From contig NC_058051.1 in the NCBI RefSeq assembly GCF_020085105.1, positions 25,205,455-25,269,454 of the forward strand: a stretch of 64,000 bases of DNA. The letters run 5' to 3'. Below are positions 22,384 to 34,409 of this stretch, one piece after another. Each line of letters begins with the position of its first letter. Position 1 is the stretch's first letter. The notes beneath the pieces were generated by a model. The model did no database searches. It saw nothing but the letters and a program-made list of their open reading frames with translations, and was not told the DNA's origin. This stretch comes from Siniperca chuatsi. Taxonomy: Eukaryota > Chordata > Actinopteri > Centrarchiformes > Sinipercidae. The position numbers and the translations under genes are program-made.

Positions 22384-24855
22384 ATGGAGAACAACACAAC
22401 CATCTTTCAGGATGTCACTCAGGTTGTAAATCTGACAGAAATGCCTCTGAACCCTCTTGAAGAGCAGGTCATAACAATATTTTTGACATTGCTCATCTGT
22501 GTAGTTGGGATTGCTGGGAATATCATGGTGGTGCTGGTTGTGCTGCGCACTAAGCACATGGTGACGCCGACTAACTGTTACCTTGTCAGTCTGGCTGTCG
22601 CAGACCTCATTGTGCTCCTGGCTGCAGGGCTGCCTAATATCTCTGATGTTATAGCCTTCTGGGTATACGGATACACAGGATGCTTGTGTATAACTTATCT
22701 TCAATACCTGGGCATCAACGTGTCGTCTTGCTCCATCACAGCCTTCACCATCGAACGATACATTGCTATTTGTCACTCCATAAAGGCACAATTCATATGC
22801 ACCGTTTCCCGGGCCAAGAGGATCATAGCTGGAGTCTGGGTCTTTACCTCACTCTACTGCATTATGTGGTTCTTCTTAGTGGACACAAATGAAACCGTCT
22901 ATACCAACGGAGTGGTGGTCACTTGTGGCTACCGCGTCTCCAGGAGTCTCTACATGCCGATCTATTTCCTGGACTTCACTTTGTTCTATGTGATCCCCCT
23001 CACTGTGGCCACTGTGCTGTACGGGCTCATTGCGAGGATTTTGTTCATGAGCCCTCTGCCTTCGCATCTGAACGACGGAGGCGGAGGAGGGTCAGTTCAC
23101 CAGGGTCACTCCAACAGCACTAACAAGACTAACAAGGGTGCTGTCTCTGCAAGGAAACAGGTACTGGAAAGGCTAGACTGAGACACAGTTTAGAGTATAA
23201 AGGAGAATAATCCACCTTTATGAGAAACTATTGAAATCTTATGAATAATTTCTAATTAAGAAATCTCTTTTTTAGCCAGACCTCATTGTAAATGTGGTAA
23301 ATGTGAAAAAAATAGCTAAGGTCGGGATTTTGTAATTCTTTCATCACGCTAGCGGTGTGGCTCTAGGGATGAAATATCAGTCAGTCGATGCACCACTTTG
23401 GTCCAGACCAAAATATCTCAATCTGGTAGGTTTGTCATGAGATCTTGTACAGACGTTCATGGTTCTCAGAGGATGAATCCTACTGACTTTGATGATCTCC
23501 TGACTTTTCCTATAGCGCCACCATGAGTATGACATTTGTGATTTTGAGTGAAATGTCGCAACAACTATTGGATGGATTGCCATGAAATTAGGTTCAGACA
23601 TTCATGTCCCCCTCAGAATGAAATATAATCACTTCCTCTGACCTTTCATCTAGTGCCATGATCAGGTCCAATACTCTGGTTCATGACCAAATACCTGCAA
23701 AACTAATGACATTTCCATCAGCTTCAGCCGTACTTTGTGTTTAGTGCTAATTAGCAAATATTAGCATGCTAACATACTAAACAAATGATGGTGAACACGG
23801 TAAACATTATACCTCCTAAACATCAGTGCTGGTCGGATGGTCGAACAGCTTTAGAAACCTCCACAACTTTCTGACGCCGGAATTTAGGGGCTGTATGGAC
23901 AATTTCTATAATTTTCTGAAACCGACATTCACACCCACTTAATGCAGTGATTGGCCAGCTGTGTGGAGGTAAGAAAGTAAGCTTTTTTTCTCACAACTAT
24001 TTCTCTCACTATATAATAAACATAAGAAACTGACTGAAAATGTGCGTCGTTATCCCCATATTTAAATGATAATCATGTCTCCTCCCCTCTCTATGAAGGT
24101 GGCCTTTTCACCCCACCCTCAAGTGTGGTCGTTCAGAACAGCTATAAACACTACACGACACTACAGCACATCGTACAAACTCATTCTTTTCTAGCATAAT
24201 CTATGCATTGTCACAGGGATCATGTTAGCATACTGACATTAGCATTTAGCACAGATGTCGCTAGGTACAGCCTCACTGAGCCACTAGCATAGCTATAGAC
24301 TCTTTTTTATTAGACATCTTCTACAACATTGAAATGAGTCATGTCATACAGAGTGCCTGTTAAGACAACTATAATTGTACTTCCTCATTGTCACATAATT
24401 ACATCACTCTTGTTCCTCGTTTCCTTGATCCTCTGTTTCTTTCTCTGTATCAACAGATAACAAAGATGCTGGCTGTGGTGGTCGTCCTCTTTGCCTTGCT
24501 CTGGATGCCTTACCGAACACTGGTTGTTGTCAACTCCTTAATCGACCCGCCTTACCACAACACCTGGTTCCTGCTCTTCTGCCGGATGTGCATCTACACC
24601 AACAGTGCCGTCAACCCCATCATTTACAACCTCATGTCTCAGAAGTTTCGTGTCGCGTTTAAAAAGCTCTGCAAGTGCAACTGGCAACACAAGGAGAAGG
24701 CTGCAGAGTACAATGTGCCGATGTATTACAGTGTGATGAAGGATTCGTCCCATGAGAGCAATGAACTGGTCACAGAGCAGGAGGAAGGGAGTGGCCAAAC
24801 CACCAAGAGGTTCACTGAAACAGATGATGATGCAAGCACTTTAAGCATTTCTTAA
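22384..24855 (+). CDS. trhr: Thyrotropin-releasing hormone receptor, class A GPCR, 2 coding exons
   Basis: This is the plasma-membrane receptor for the tripeptide TRH; the family couples mainly to Gq and phospholipase C. Exons 22,384-23,160 and 24,457-24,855 give 391 aa (human TRHR is about 398). The start MENNTT is the first ATG after the acceptor at 22,325 and matches the family MEN start. Visible features are NNT and NLT glycosylation sequons, TM1 [17 protein letters not shown]2 [23 protein letters not shown]3 ending ERYIAIC (in place of DRY), TM6 FALLWMPYR and TM7 [16 protein letters not shown], then a serine/threonine- and acid-rich tail. The only coding intron falls at ARKQ|ITKML at the start of TM6, as in human TRHR. 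The third loop has a GGGGG run. Subtype is uncertain; the ocstamp neighbourhood argues against TRHR1. Confidence 0.95.
23345..24305 (+). repeat. Family B repeat split by an insertion
   Basis: In the trhr coding intron. The left part runs to about 23,824 (ending AACATTATACCTCCTAAACA) and the right part resumes near 24,205 (GCATTGTCACAGGGATCATG) and continues through GACATTAGCATTTAGCAC. The ~380 bases between do not belong to family B. They look like a second element inserted into it. Confidence 0.65.
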
Positions 24856-24859
24856 TAAA
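24854..24859 (+). terminator. AATAAA hexamer overlapping the trhr stop codon
   Basis: The TAA stop at 24,853-24,855 shares two bases with an AATAAA. If used, the 3' UTR would be about 20 bases. Downstream signals could be used instead; the region to about 25,200 looks like a conventional AT-rich 3' UTR. Confidence 0.3.
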
Positions 24860-25744
24860 GGCTTTGATGAGTTTGTTGGGTTCAAAAGGGCAGGCTGTGT
24901 GTGTATGATAATTTATTTGTGAAAATCTTTTATTTTAATGTTTAAGATTGCTGTTGTTTCCACTTGTTAGAAAAAGTATTTACTGACGCTGAGATCTGTA
25001 GATATTCTTCTTGTTTGCTGTGGTTGTATTTGTGGTGTAGTTGTTGTGGTACTTTTGCTTCAGTATTGTAACAGTGTTGTAAATACAGTACGTGAGTCCA
25101 GGCTTTAGTGTACTTCACACTGCTTAGTGGGACATAATGGTATCATAATGTGCGTCACCATTATACAAAAATGTTTTGGAAAGAATTGCCCTCACTATTT
25201 TAGTGCACATAAAAAAACATGAAGTAAGAATGACTGGGAAAGAATGTCCAGACTTTATGCTAAATAGTTTTGTCTAGAACTGGTACTGACCTAATCAAAT
25301 TATCAGCATAATGTGTCTCTTGAGATCAAGTGCACTTGTGCTTTTCATGTGCTCAGGCTGGAGTGTACTGTGTCCTCAGATGCACCCCACTCTTTAACAA
25401 CACTGATGAACACACAGTCCAGTGTTTTCATGTTTTTTAACACTGTGTCTCCCATTTCAACAAGACAATATTAACAGTACAGACACCAACAACGAGAGAG
25501 AGTTTTAACTGTGCCGGCATATGTTTCTGACTGTGGCCATTCAATGCATCACATCACGTACCTGCAGCTACCAAGCTTTTTTGATATTTAATCAAAATTA
25601 TTCATTAGTGTACCTCATTTAGGTGGAGCCAAAGAACCCTATTTCGTTAGAGGGCAAAGTAAGCTAATTGTTATAAAATATGAACAAATAATCAAAATAT
25701 AAATGATTATTTAATTTAATTATTTAATGGTAATGGAATTTTTT

Positions 25745-25950
25745 GCCACGCGAGTGACAACTGTAATGTCAGCCTGCCGGTTGGTCCACCAGTTTGGTGG
25801 AAATAGACCTACCTCACCTCAACAACTGTTGGATATACCTGTTAAACATCAGCATGTTAGCATTGTCATTGTAAGCATGTTAGCACGCTGACATTAGCAT
25901 TTAGCCTCACAGAGCAGCTAGCATGGCTGTAGACTCTTAGTCTTATTCAT
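25745..25950 (+). repeat. Family B repeat fragment
   Basis: Carries AACAACTGTTGGATATACCT, AACATCAGCATGTTAGCATT and GCTGACATTAGCATTTAGCC, followed by AGCTAGCATGGCTGTAGACT. This is the 3' half of family B. Confidence 0.7.
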
Positions 25951-26061
25951 TCAAAGCATCATAATTATATATCGGTCAACAGGATAGCTAACCAGCTTCT
26001 ATAGACAGCTGTAGGCTAGCATGGTTTGAATTTGGAAGGTCAGCTAGACTAAACTACATAA

Positions 26062-26375
26062 TTTAAAGCCTATACACAGCCAGGGTCCACCTACACAGGT
26101 GTTTTCACTTTTGTTGCCCCATTAGACCTAATCTCAGATCTGTGTGGGCGTGTACAGAGTGGGCTTGACAGCTCCCTCACTCTCCTGTTAGTTTTGTTAC
26201 ACCTGTTAGCGCAGGACCATTTACACCATTTTCATTGTTATTAGATAACAATAGACTTTGGTGGCATTGTGTACTTCCCAGAATAGCTCCAACTAATTTC
26301 AACCTGACTTGAGGTATAATCAGCCAGAGTAATTGAAAACACCTGTGTGGGTGTGCAGGGCCTTTAAAATTAAGT
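26062..26375. repeat. Short MITE with inverted ends (ACACAGGTGTTTTCA)
   Basis: The left end reads TTTAAAGCCTATACACAGCC and then ACACAGGTGTTTTCA. The right end is TGAAAACACCTGTGTGGGTG followed by CAGGGCCTTTAAA, an inverted repeat of about 45 bases. A fragment with CACACCCACACAGGTGTTTT lies at 46,848-46,905. Confidence 0.7.
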
Positions 26376-28499
26376 GTTTTAAGTCTCAGTAGAAAGAATG
26401 TTTTTCTTCATATACCAGCTACCTCCTCTTTTACTCCTTGAATTTGTCACTGGATTTACTGACAGCCATTGAAGCTCTGATAGCAAACAAATCAGTTCCA
26501 ATTCAAAACATCGGCCAAGTCAGAGAATGAAAATAAAGTTGTCTTTTTTAGCCACTGGAGACATGCAACATATCTGACAGCAAGTGCATTATGGGAAAAA
26601 TACTGTGACGTTAATTGTTGCCAACAAACTTGCTTTCGCCCTCATCTTACTGCTGTCGTCTTGTGCTGTCGGTCACGTTACTGCATGTCTCTGCATCTCA
26701 ACATATCCATCCCATGTATGAATCCTTTTCACAATCTGTTCAATATATTTGTCTATTCTATATATTGTACATGTTTGAGCCAGAAGCTGATCTTGTGTTT
26801 TTAACATATTTTGTAAACAGGCTTTGTAGTTTCCTGTGGACTGTGGGATTAATTAATATTTCAGCCCGTTATTCATGAGAGTTTTGTGTTGAATTAAAAT
26901 AAATCTTGACAGTTTTCATCCAGTATTTACTTTAGAAAATGTAATGAATGATTTAATGTAGATTTACATAAACTGAATTGAAACTGTAGCTCTAACACAT
27001 GTTTGCATACAGCATCGGTACTGTCCCTGAATAGGGAATAACAGATGGATCATTTCAAGGACACACTTGTAATTGTCTTTTGTTCTGATTTTGCATTAAT
27101 TATCCTAAACATGCCATGTTTGATTGAGCATATCACACCTTTGCTTGTTTTTCTAGTTTCCTGTTGCAGCTCTAAATTATAAAAAAAACTTAAGACTACA
27201 CCTTAGCATGAAAGTGATATAAATAACAGTCGGAATAACAATAATTAACAAAAGATATGACACTAAAAACATGTGAAGCAGTTGTAGGAGCTAAATGCAG
27301 CTTCGCCAACACACCATCACCTGTTTGGCACATGTAGAGTGAGGTTACTGTCATTAATCAACCCTGTCAGTGTTTTCTAATGTGGGAGCCATATTCTCTG
27401 TCACGTCAAGAATACTGTATAAAGCAGTTAAGTCCCTCTGGACATTGTGCAGGATGTACAGTGCTGATAAGTTCCATATAAGGAGTTTTTATGATGAAAG
27501 CGATGTCACAAGGGCTCTGGAGGAAAGAATCAATGAAGGCAGAAATACACTCTCACAGAGAAACCTACAGAAAAAAATGCTGCTAGTGGCTATCTTGCAA
27601 CCACAGCTGCACTTTATAGCTTTTCATTTCAGCTCTTAGATGTAACATGGATCAATAATATACTGTTTTTGAGGGGGGTCTTGTTCTGTTTTGTTTTATA
27701 TCAAAGCTCTAACCGAATGACTGTTTGTGCTTGCTGACTATTATTCTTTGCTGATTTTTATGTGAGTTCTACATTTTGTACAAAATTCAATATCTTTTCT
27801 CAAGACTTCCATCAGAAAAGTATGCTTTTAATTCCTGTAACTGTAACTGTCCTAACACCTTCCTCTGCTTGGTGGATCAAATATGGTAGAAACCTAAACT
27901 CAAATGTCCAGACAGACACTAAAGATACGATTCAACGTAATGCTGGCCACTTTCTGCAGTGATAGAACTTCTTTTAAAGCAACAACTTTGACAAATAGTG
28001 GCAGGTTGGCCCATTTTGTCGTGTTGTTTGACAGCATGCTATGCTTGGTAATGGCAGTTCTAAACAGGGACATGTCAGATCACAGATTTATTCAGTCTTC
28101 TGCAGAAAATAATCAGCAAGGTGATGTCTGAAAGTATTCCCCTTCATATCACAAAGAAAAAATTCAACACTTCATAAACTGTTCAGCGTGACAATCAAGG
28201 ACTTTTTATGATTATTTCCCCAAAGCTTGCACTGAAAATATTTGACAATCCCAACGGTTTAAGTGTGGTTTATTAGCTGGTGAGAGCAGTGTTTTTCAGT
28301 ATGATTAAGTTTCTTTATTCATTTCCTTTTCACTCATATAATAGAGATTGTGCCCAATCATTTTGCACAAAAACTTTTACAAAATTATTGATGTACAAAT
28401 GTCACTGAAAAAACCCCATTTCACACCAATTTTATATGTTAATAATCTCTATAAACAGATGTCTGCATATGAATGTAGAATCTGTAGGCAAGGGACAAG

Positions 28500-28960
28500 A
28501 TTTTGGTATTGGAAGAGTTCTGGTTGCTGTTTGTAGCCGAGTAGTATTGACCAATCATATTTGAGCGGGCTTTGGATGCCTGCAGGTAAACAGTCCGTGT
28601 GGAGACCAAAAGAGGCGGAATGCATTGGCCAAAATGCAATCTCAGAACCGGTTATTATCTGATGACGATTTAGTTTTGCATCAATCTCGGAACCCTAGAG
28701 ATTAGCTTTTTATTATTTTTTTTAAAATGTATCTGCATTCAAATCGTATTTAGACAATAGCCAGTGGGTTCCGAGATTGCTAATCAGACTGTAAACAATG
28801 ACCGGCGCATGAAAGAGGAAGTCTTGGCCCAGATATCCAGTATCCGGATATCAGCTGGCTACAGCGGAAGCCCCGAAACATTGGCCGTTGCCCAGGTTTC
28901 TGAGATTGATATGTTAATGAAGTGTAATAAGGGGGGAGAGAGAGAATACTTTATATGGTT
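28500..28960. other. Distinct moderately GC-rich segment, unassigned
   Basis: It includes GATGCCTGCAGGTAAACAGT, TCTCAGAACCGGTTATTATC, GATATCCAGTATCCGGATAT and GCTACAGCGGAAGCCCCGAA. Two TCTCGGAACC/TTCCGAGATT words face each other. No long frame. I half recognise it as recurrent in fish genomes but cannot assign it. Confidence 0.3.
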
Positions 28961-29011
28961 GCATAGCTTTTAGAAGCCAGAAAACAATGCCACAATACAA
29001 TTGATTTCTTT

Positions 29012-29420
29012 AGAGAAATTGTTTGACATTTAGGGAAATACACTTATTTGCTTTCTTGCCAAGAGTTACATGAGAAGATCAATACCACTCTCATAGCTGC
29101 CCATTAAATATGAAGCTACAGTAAGCAGTCGGTAAGCTTAGCTTAGCATAAAGACTGGAAACAGGGGGAAACAGCTAGCCTGCGGCAACAAAATCTTTAT
29201 ACCAAGTATCACCAAGTGTTTTTATGCTTTGGTTTTATTAGAGCCAAGCTAGCTGTTTCCCCCTATTTCCAGTCTTTATGTTAAGCTAAGCTAGTTGTCT
29301 ACTAGATGTAGCTTCATATTAAACAGACAGACATGAGAGTGGTACCGCTCTCTTCTTATATCTAATTCTCGTCAAGAAAGTGAATAAGCTTATTTCTCAA
29401 AATGTCAGACTTTTCCTTTA
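29012..29420. repeat. Fold-back MITE copy 5, best hairpin
   Basis: Left blocks GTTTGACATTTAGGGAAATA, TTCTTGCCAAGAGTTACATG, ATCAATACCACTCTCATAGC and AGACTGGAAACAGGGGGAAA are answered in reverse order on the right by TTTCCCCCTATTTCCAGTCT, GTAGCTTCATATTAAACAGA, CATGAGAGTGGTACCGC and CTCAAAATGTCAGAC. The centre is only about 60 bases, so a nearly perfect long hairpin is possible. Confidence 0.85.
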
Positions 29421-29851
29421 AAATGTTTTATCACTTCAGTTTTAAAAATCAGAGTTAGAGCAGCAATGTCTAAGCCATAAAATTTAAATGTGAATGCTAG
29501 TAGAGAGATTTTTATAATTAATAATGTAGTTCTTTGTATAGATTTCATTATAGACATCATGTATACTGGTATATTCATCTGTGTGTACATTTTTATCCCA
29601 AATAAACAAAGTAAAGCTCAGTGGTACATAGTGAACTTTCACTCACAATGCATTTGAAGCTGGGACATCACCACTGGGCAAATTCAAGGCTTTAATGACC
29701 AAACAGATGCAGCTGCTGCACAGATGTGAAGGCATGAGGCTGAGTCATTCAGAGTGGAAAAGGTTACAGCTTCTTATTATCAAGCTTATTTTTGGACAAA
29801 GACTTTTTTAAACACAAAATGCTTCTGGTTCGTGTTAAAGGATAATAATGG

Positions 29852-30305
29852 CAGTGGTGGAAAATAACTATATACATTTTCTCAAGTTCTTTACTTAAGT
29901 ACAATTTTGAGTTACTTGTACTTGAGTATCTCAATTTTCTACTTCTTTGTAATTCTACTCCACGACATTTCAGAGAAAAACATTGTACTTTTTACAAAGT
30001 ACTATTTGACGGGTAAAGTTACTAGTTATGTTGTAGATCTAGATTTTACATACAAAATAGCTTATCAGCTTATAAAATATGATGTATTGTTATAGATAAA
30101 CCACCCAAAAGGATATAAAGTGTTAAAATGTTGCTGCTCCGCAACCAACTAAAACATTAAAATATGTTTCTTACACAGTAAAGCAATGTAATAATAATAA
30201 TAATCCAATAATATATACAACTGACAGGGTCATGTTGATATGACCCTGTCATATCATGATAATGTTACTTTTACTTTAAAAATCTAACTACTTCTTCCAC
30301 CACTG
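29852..30305. mobile_element. hAT-type MITE with perfect 8-bp target duplication
   Basis: Ends are CAGTGGTGGAAAATAAC and TTCTTCCACCACTG, with AATAATGG immediately on both sides (29,844-29,851 and 30,306-30,313). An 8-bp duplication is the hallmark of hAT superfamily insertion. No transposase is carried. An internal CAGGGTCATGTTGATATGAC-type short inverted repeat lies near 30,225-30,250. Confidence 0.85.
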
Positions 30306-31054
30306 AATAATGGATCATCATGTGGAGTATATCTCTTTGAAAAGCTGAGTTTTAAAACAAAGGTTTGCAGTTACATCCTTATCAGTGAGAAAAATGTTCA
30401 ATGTTGTTTCAATGTTGTGATATTTATGTTAATTTTCATCTTTGTATCTCTGATAAATTACAACCCCTATCGTCAAACACAATTATATTGGCAAATGCAG
30501 CATAATCTGAGGCAAAATAGCCTCATAGATCATTTAGATATCTTTGCTTGATAAATTCTGCTGAATGTGTATCACAGATTAATCTCAAAAAGCTGCTACA
30601 CCACACAGAGCTTAAGTTAAAGATCATGAATAAATCATACGATAAGAAACTAAGATAAGTACAGTAAGATCGCAGCTAGTATAATATATTTGAATCCCTT
30701 TTGATAATAGAGAGAACAAAAAGAGCTGTTATTTTGTGAGAATGAATAATTTATCCACTGCATCTGTCAAGAGCTCTTGTCTTCGTAGTATCAACACAAA
30801 TAATCAAAGGCCAGCCAGGGTGTTTTGCATTGTTTCAGGAAGCCCATTACGCTGCGTGAAGAGACTGTTTATTATTTTTTATTATTATTATTAATCTGCC
30901 CATGTTTGAATGAATTTGAAGCCTCCTTCGCTGAAACTACATAATGCAGAGAGCAGACTTTGTTAAGACACAAAGCAGGGAGGCAGGAGATGGGTTTTAG
31001 CATATCTAATACCTTGTTCCAGTGCTCTCAAACAAAAAAGTTAACATAGAAGTA

Positions 31055-31345
31055 TGTTGAGAGATCACAAGATAAATCTGAGGGGTCACGAGTAAAACAA
31101 ATTGGAAAGCAGACAAAATATATTTTTGCTACACAAAATCCACAAAATTCTCTATATTTTTCTGACTTTTTTTTTCTAATCAGTGCTTTTGCTTGTGAAT
31201 TACAGGATGAGTTCACCTAAAAAGTGTTCAAATGAAACAATATGAGAAGGCCAGTGACATCTGCAACCTGGGATTGAAGGATCGCAAGTAGACATTGCTT
31301 CATTTTTAGGGGTCTCAAGCTACAATTGTTAGGAACCACTGGTTT
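31055..31345 (+). repeat. Fragment of the GGTTGGGAACCACTG MITE family
   Basis: Shares GATAAATCTGAGGGGTCA and GGGTCTCAAGC...AGGAACCACTGG with 57,077-57,393. The left terminus is missing. Confidence 0.6.
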
Positions 31346-31744
31346 AAGTTTCAGTGGATAGATAGTCAAATAACCATATGACATGTTCCACCTATTATCA
31401 ACTACTAACAAATCAAACAGAGATGAGAAAACATAGATGAGATTTAAATGTGTGCCTATGACATGTTACTTCTGGGTGAAATATGTGTGAATATGTTGAA
31501 AGCTGAGGGTGGTTTATTCATGATACACAGAGGACAGAAATATAAACATAACTTATTTTTATGTTACAACTGTAATTCCTGGCTTTGCAGTACAGAGTAA
31601 TTTATTGTCATGAGGGTTAAAAGAGTCAAATATTTAAAGAAATAAATCTACTTATGTCCTATATTTACATGCTTAAAAACAGCTGATAAAGTCTGAATAT
31701 ATTTAATGAGGTAAAGGATTAGAGTGCTTGAATGTCCTTTAGAA

Positions 31745-31860
31745 GCAGACTAGGGATGGCGATGACGGTGTGTAGGTCAGTTCACCATTTTGGTCCAGAC
31801 TGAAATATCTCAGATCCATCCAAGGAAATAAAGAGCATTCACCATGGTGGATTTGGGATT
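31745..31860 (+). repeat. Short family B fragment
   Basis: Contains GACGGTGTGTAGGTCAGTTCA and GGTCCAGACTGAAATATCTC, the head of family B as seen at 17,930 and 23,380. The match stops quickly. Confidence 0.4.
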
Positions 31861-33283
31861 TTACGTCTGTATTTCTGTGTGATGATGATGATGTAACTCT
31901 GACTTCATCAGACCATGAACTCTGAAGTGCACCGGAGCACCGCTCTCCCAAATAAAGGTGGGTTGTCACATTCAGTTACAGCAGAAATAGGGTTGTCATA
32001 TTGGACTAGATGTGCGCGTGTACTCTGAGAATCGTTATAATCAGTATGCTTTTTTAGAGGGACATTGCATTTCACTAATCAGCTTTTAAGGCAGGTTTGT
32101 TTTTTAAACTTATTAAAAGCACTAAATGTGAACTTTATATTTTACTGTATTTACAAATTTCTCTAAATGATATACAGACTGACCTTGAAATTCATACAGG
32201 GAAAAAATGGTGCATTATTGTCACAAGATATCCAGTTTTGAGACTATACACTGTTAAAAACCTACAAAAACTACCTGTCTACTAAAATATCACTTATATT
32301 AACTACATCAAGGACACTGTATAAAAGGCTCTGGCAGTGTGCTCATTAAGGAGCCAATTAATCACCGTAGCAACGTCATGTTAACTGTTCAGTTAACTGT
32401 TATAGATACTATTACGTGGTTATGTTGACGTTAAGAAGATAGTTTGTGTTAAGGAAGTCCATCATTGCCTGTTCTTATCAGTTACCAGTGGCAGACAGGA
32501 CAGGCTGGGACAGCCATTTTAACATTACAAAGAAAACATTCATCTTCATAGTGTAATATTTTGTCAGTTGGTGAACAGCAAATTAATTTATTGTAGTGGC
32601 AGGAAATTACATTTCAGATGCAACTTTCAAAATTTTTGTTTTCATATTTAAAAACTTAAATGTGCTGTTATCAGAGCTGTCATGCCACTATCTAAGTGAG
32701 CCTACCACTGTCTTGCTGTGTCTGGAATCACTCCATATTTACTTTATGGTGCACTATCTTTATTGTCTGCCATTTTATTTGAGTGTCCAAATTCTGAATG
32801 TGTAATTTATGCACAAAATAGTGCCCTCAAAAGTTCCCACAATGGAATGGTGCCAGTTTGCTGTAAAACAATATAGGCTAAAATTAAGCTCAAGCTAACT
32901 TACTGACTCTATGGCAACATACAGTACATCCCCCAAAGCCCCCAAATTGTGGGAGCTGTAGTTCTAAAACTTAGAGCAGGATTATGCCCCAAATCAAAAG
33001 TAAGACAAAGAATAATAATAGGAGTTACCAAATCCATTAATATGAACTTTTTTCATACTGCACATACTGACAGTGTGGCACAACTACGGTGTCCATGTGA
33101 GTTTATGTGTTGAAATAGCAAATCCTCCATTTATTACTCTGAATTTATTGATGGTACACATCATAAAATCCTCAATGTGCTGTATTTATGATTTATGAGC
33201 TGATACTCTTCATCAAACCAATTTTTAAAGGGAGTCTCATCTCAATAACACATATGATTGTATGAAAATATACACTGAAACTG

Positions 33284-33715
33284 TCATGGTTTTGGGTTTG
33301 TGTTCTGTTATTTCCTGTTTTACTTTGAAATAGTCTCCTTCCCTCAAGTGTCTTTTAGTTTTAGTTCCTGTCTATGATTGCTTTGATTGTTTTCACCTGT
33401 GTCTTGATCAGTTTCACGTGTCACTCATTGTATCCCTAACCTAGGTGTATTTAAGTCTGTGTCCTTCCTTTGTTCAGTTGTTGTATCTCTCTGAGTGCCG
33501 GAGTCTTTGGTTCCCCTGTACCTTTCCTGTCTGTGGATTTTGCTTGCTCACTGCTGGACTTGTTTTTCTGGTTTGGACTGCTTACCTGCTGAGTTGCTTT
33601 TGCCTGCCAATTCAGTGTAAACCTTTTTTGTTTGTAAATTATTGCTCTTCACCAGCTAGTCTGCGTTTGGGTCCAATTCCCTATTTCCCGGCTAGAATAA
33701 TTATAACAGAAACAA
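33284..33715 (+). repeat. LTR-like interspersed repeat, possible solo LTR
   Basis: Begins TGTCATGGTTTTGGGTTTGT and ends near GGCTAGAATAATTATAACAG. It shares its head and tail words with 12,540-12,990. It would fit a broken, old solo LTR but the class is not proven. The open frame read across it (starting near 33,445) has no recognisable protein. Confidence 0.4.
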
Positions 33716-34361
33716 TATTGAGTTTTCCTACTCAGCTCAATCTTTTTCATATACAGTCATTTAAAGACTGTATAGAAAAGAAGTCAGCTATGAGATGGTC
33801 TTTTATTCTGTGCTGTAGATTAAAGCGATGGTGAAGATGTGTGCAGCTGTATTGGTGTATGTACATGTTTACACAAGTTGAATGGGTATGTGTTTGTGCA
33901 AAATCTTCTCTGCTCTTCAGAATAACCTACATGAGTTTACAGAAACCATTGAGTCATTTTTGAATAATAGTTAAGTTTTCAGAAAATCCTTGTTATTTAT
34001 GACAGTGATGGCCATTAATTGAACTGCAGTCAGCGTCCTGTTGCTCACGCTCCTGGGCATCGGGCAAAACGCTGAACACAGCCGACCCGGGACAGAACAC
34101 AGTCCCTGAGACTGACAGAGGCCAGTTTAACAACAAGGAATACAGTATCGAGGTGATTCCAGCGACTCTGACCAGGACTGACTCTGGGGACACTCGGGAG
34201 TTTGTATAAACATCACATCTTTAGAATTCCACAGGAAAAACATCCCGAGTCATTTTACTGTGAAATCAGTCCATAGGCTGTTATAGGCAACAGAGAAAGT
34301 CGCAAGGTCTCATTTAAGTTACGTTGCAATCTGTTGGATGACAGCAATAAAAATACATGTT

Positions 34362-34409
34362 AAAAAAAAAAAAAAAAAAAACTCCACACGTACTTTTTTT
34401 TTTTTTTTT
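34362..34409. repeat. Poly-A / poly-T pair
   Basis: About 20 A residues (34,362-34,381) are followed 12 bases later by about 16 T residues (34,394-34,409). They may be the tails of two facing retroposed fragments or a simple hairpin. Confidence 0.8.

Noticed and set aside
27370-27639. 89-codon plus-strand open frame as a possible gene
   Set aside because: No recognisable motif, no splice or promoter context, AT-rich, and surrounded by repeats. Chance frame.
33445-33834. 129-codon plus-strand frame with hydrophobic Cys-rich translation
   Set aside because: It falls on a TG/CT-rich repeat (33,284-33,715) and its composition explains the pseudo-membrane look.
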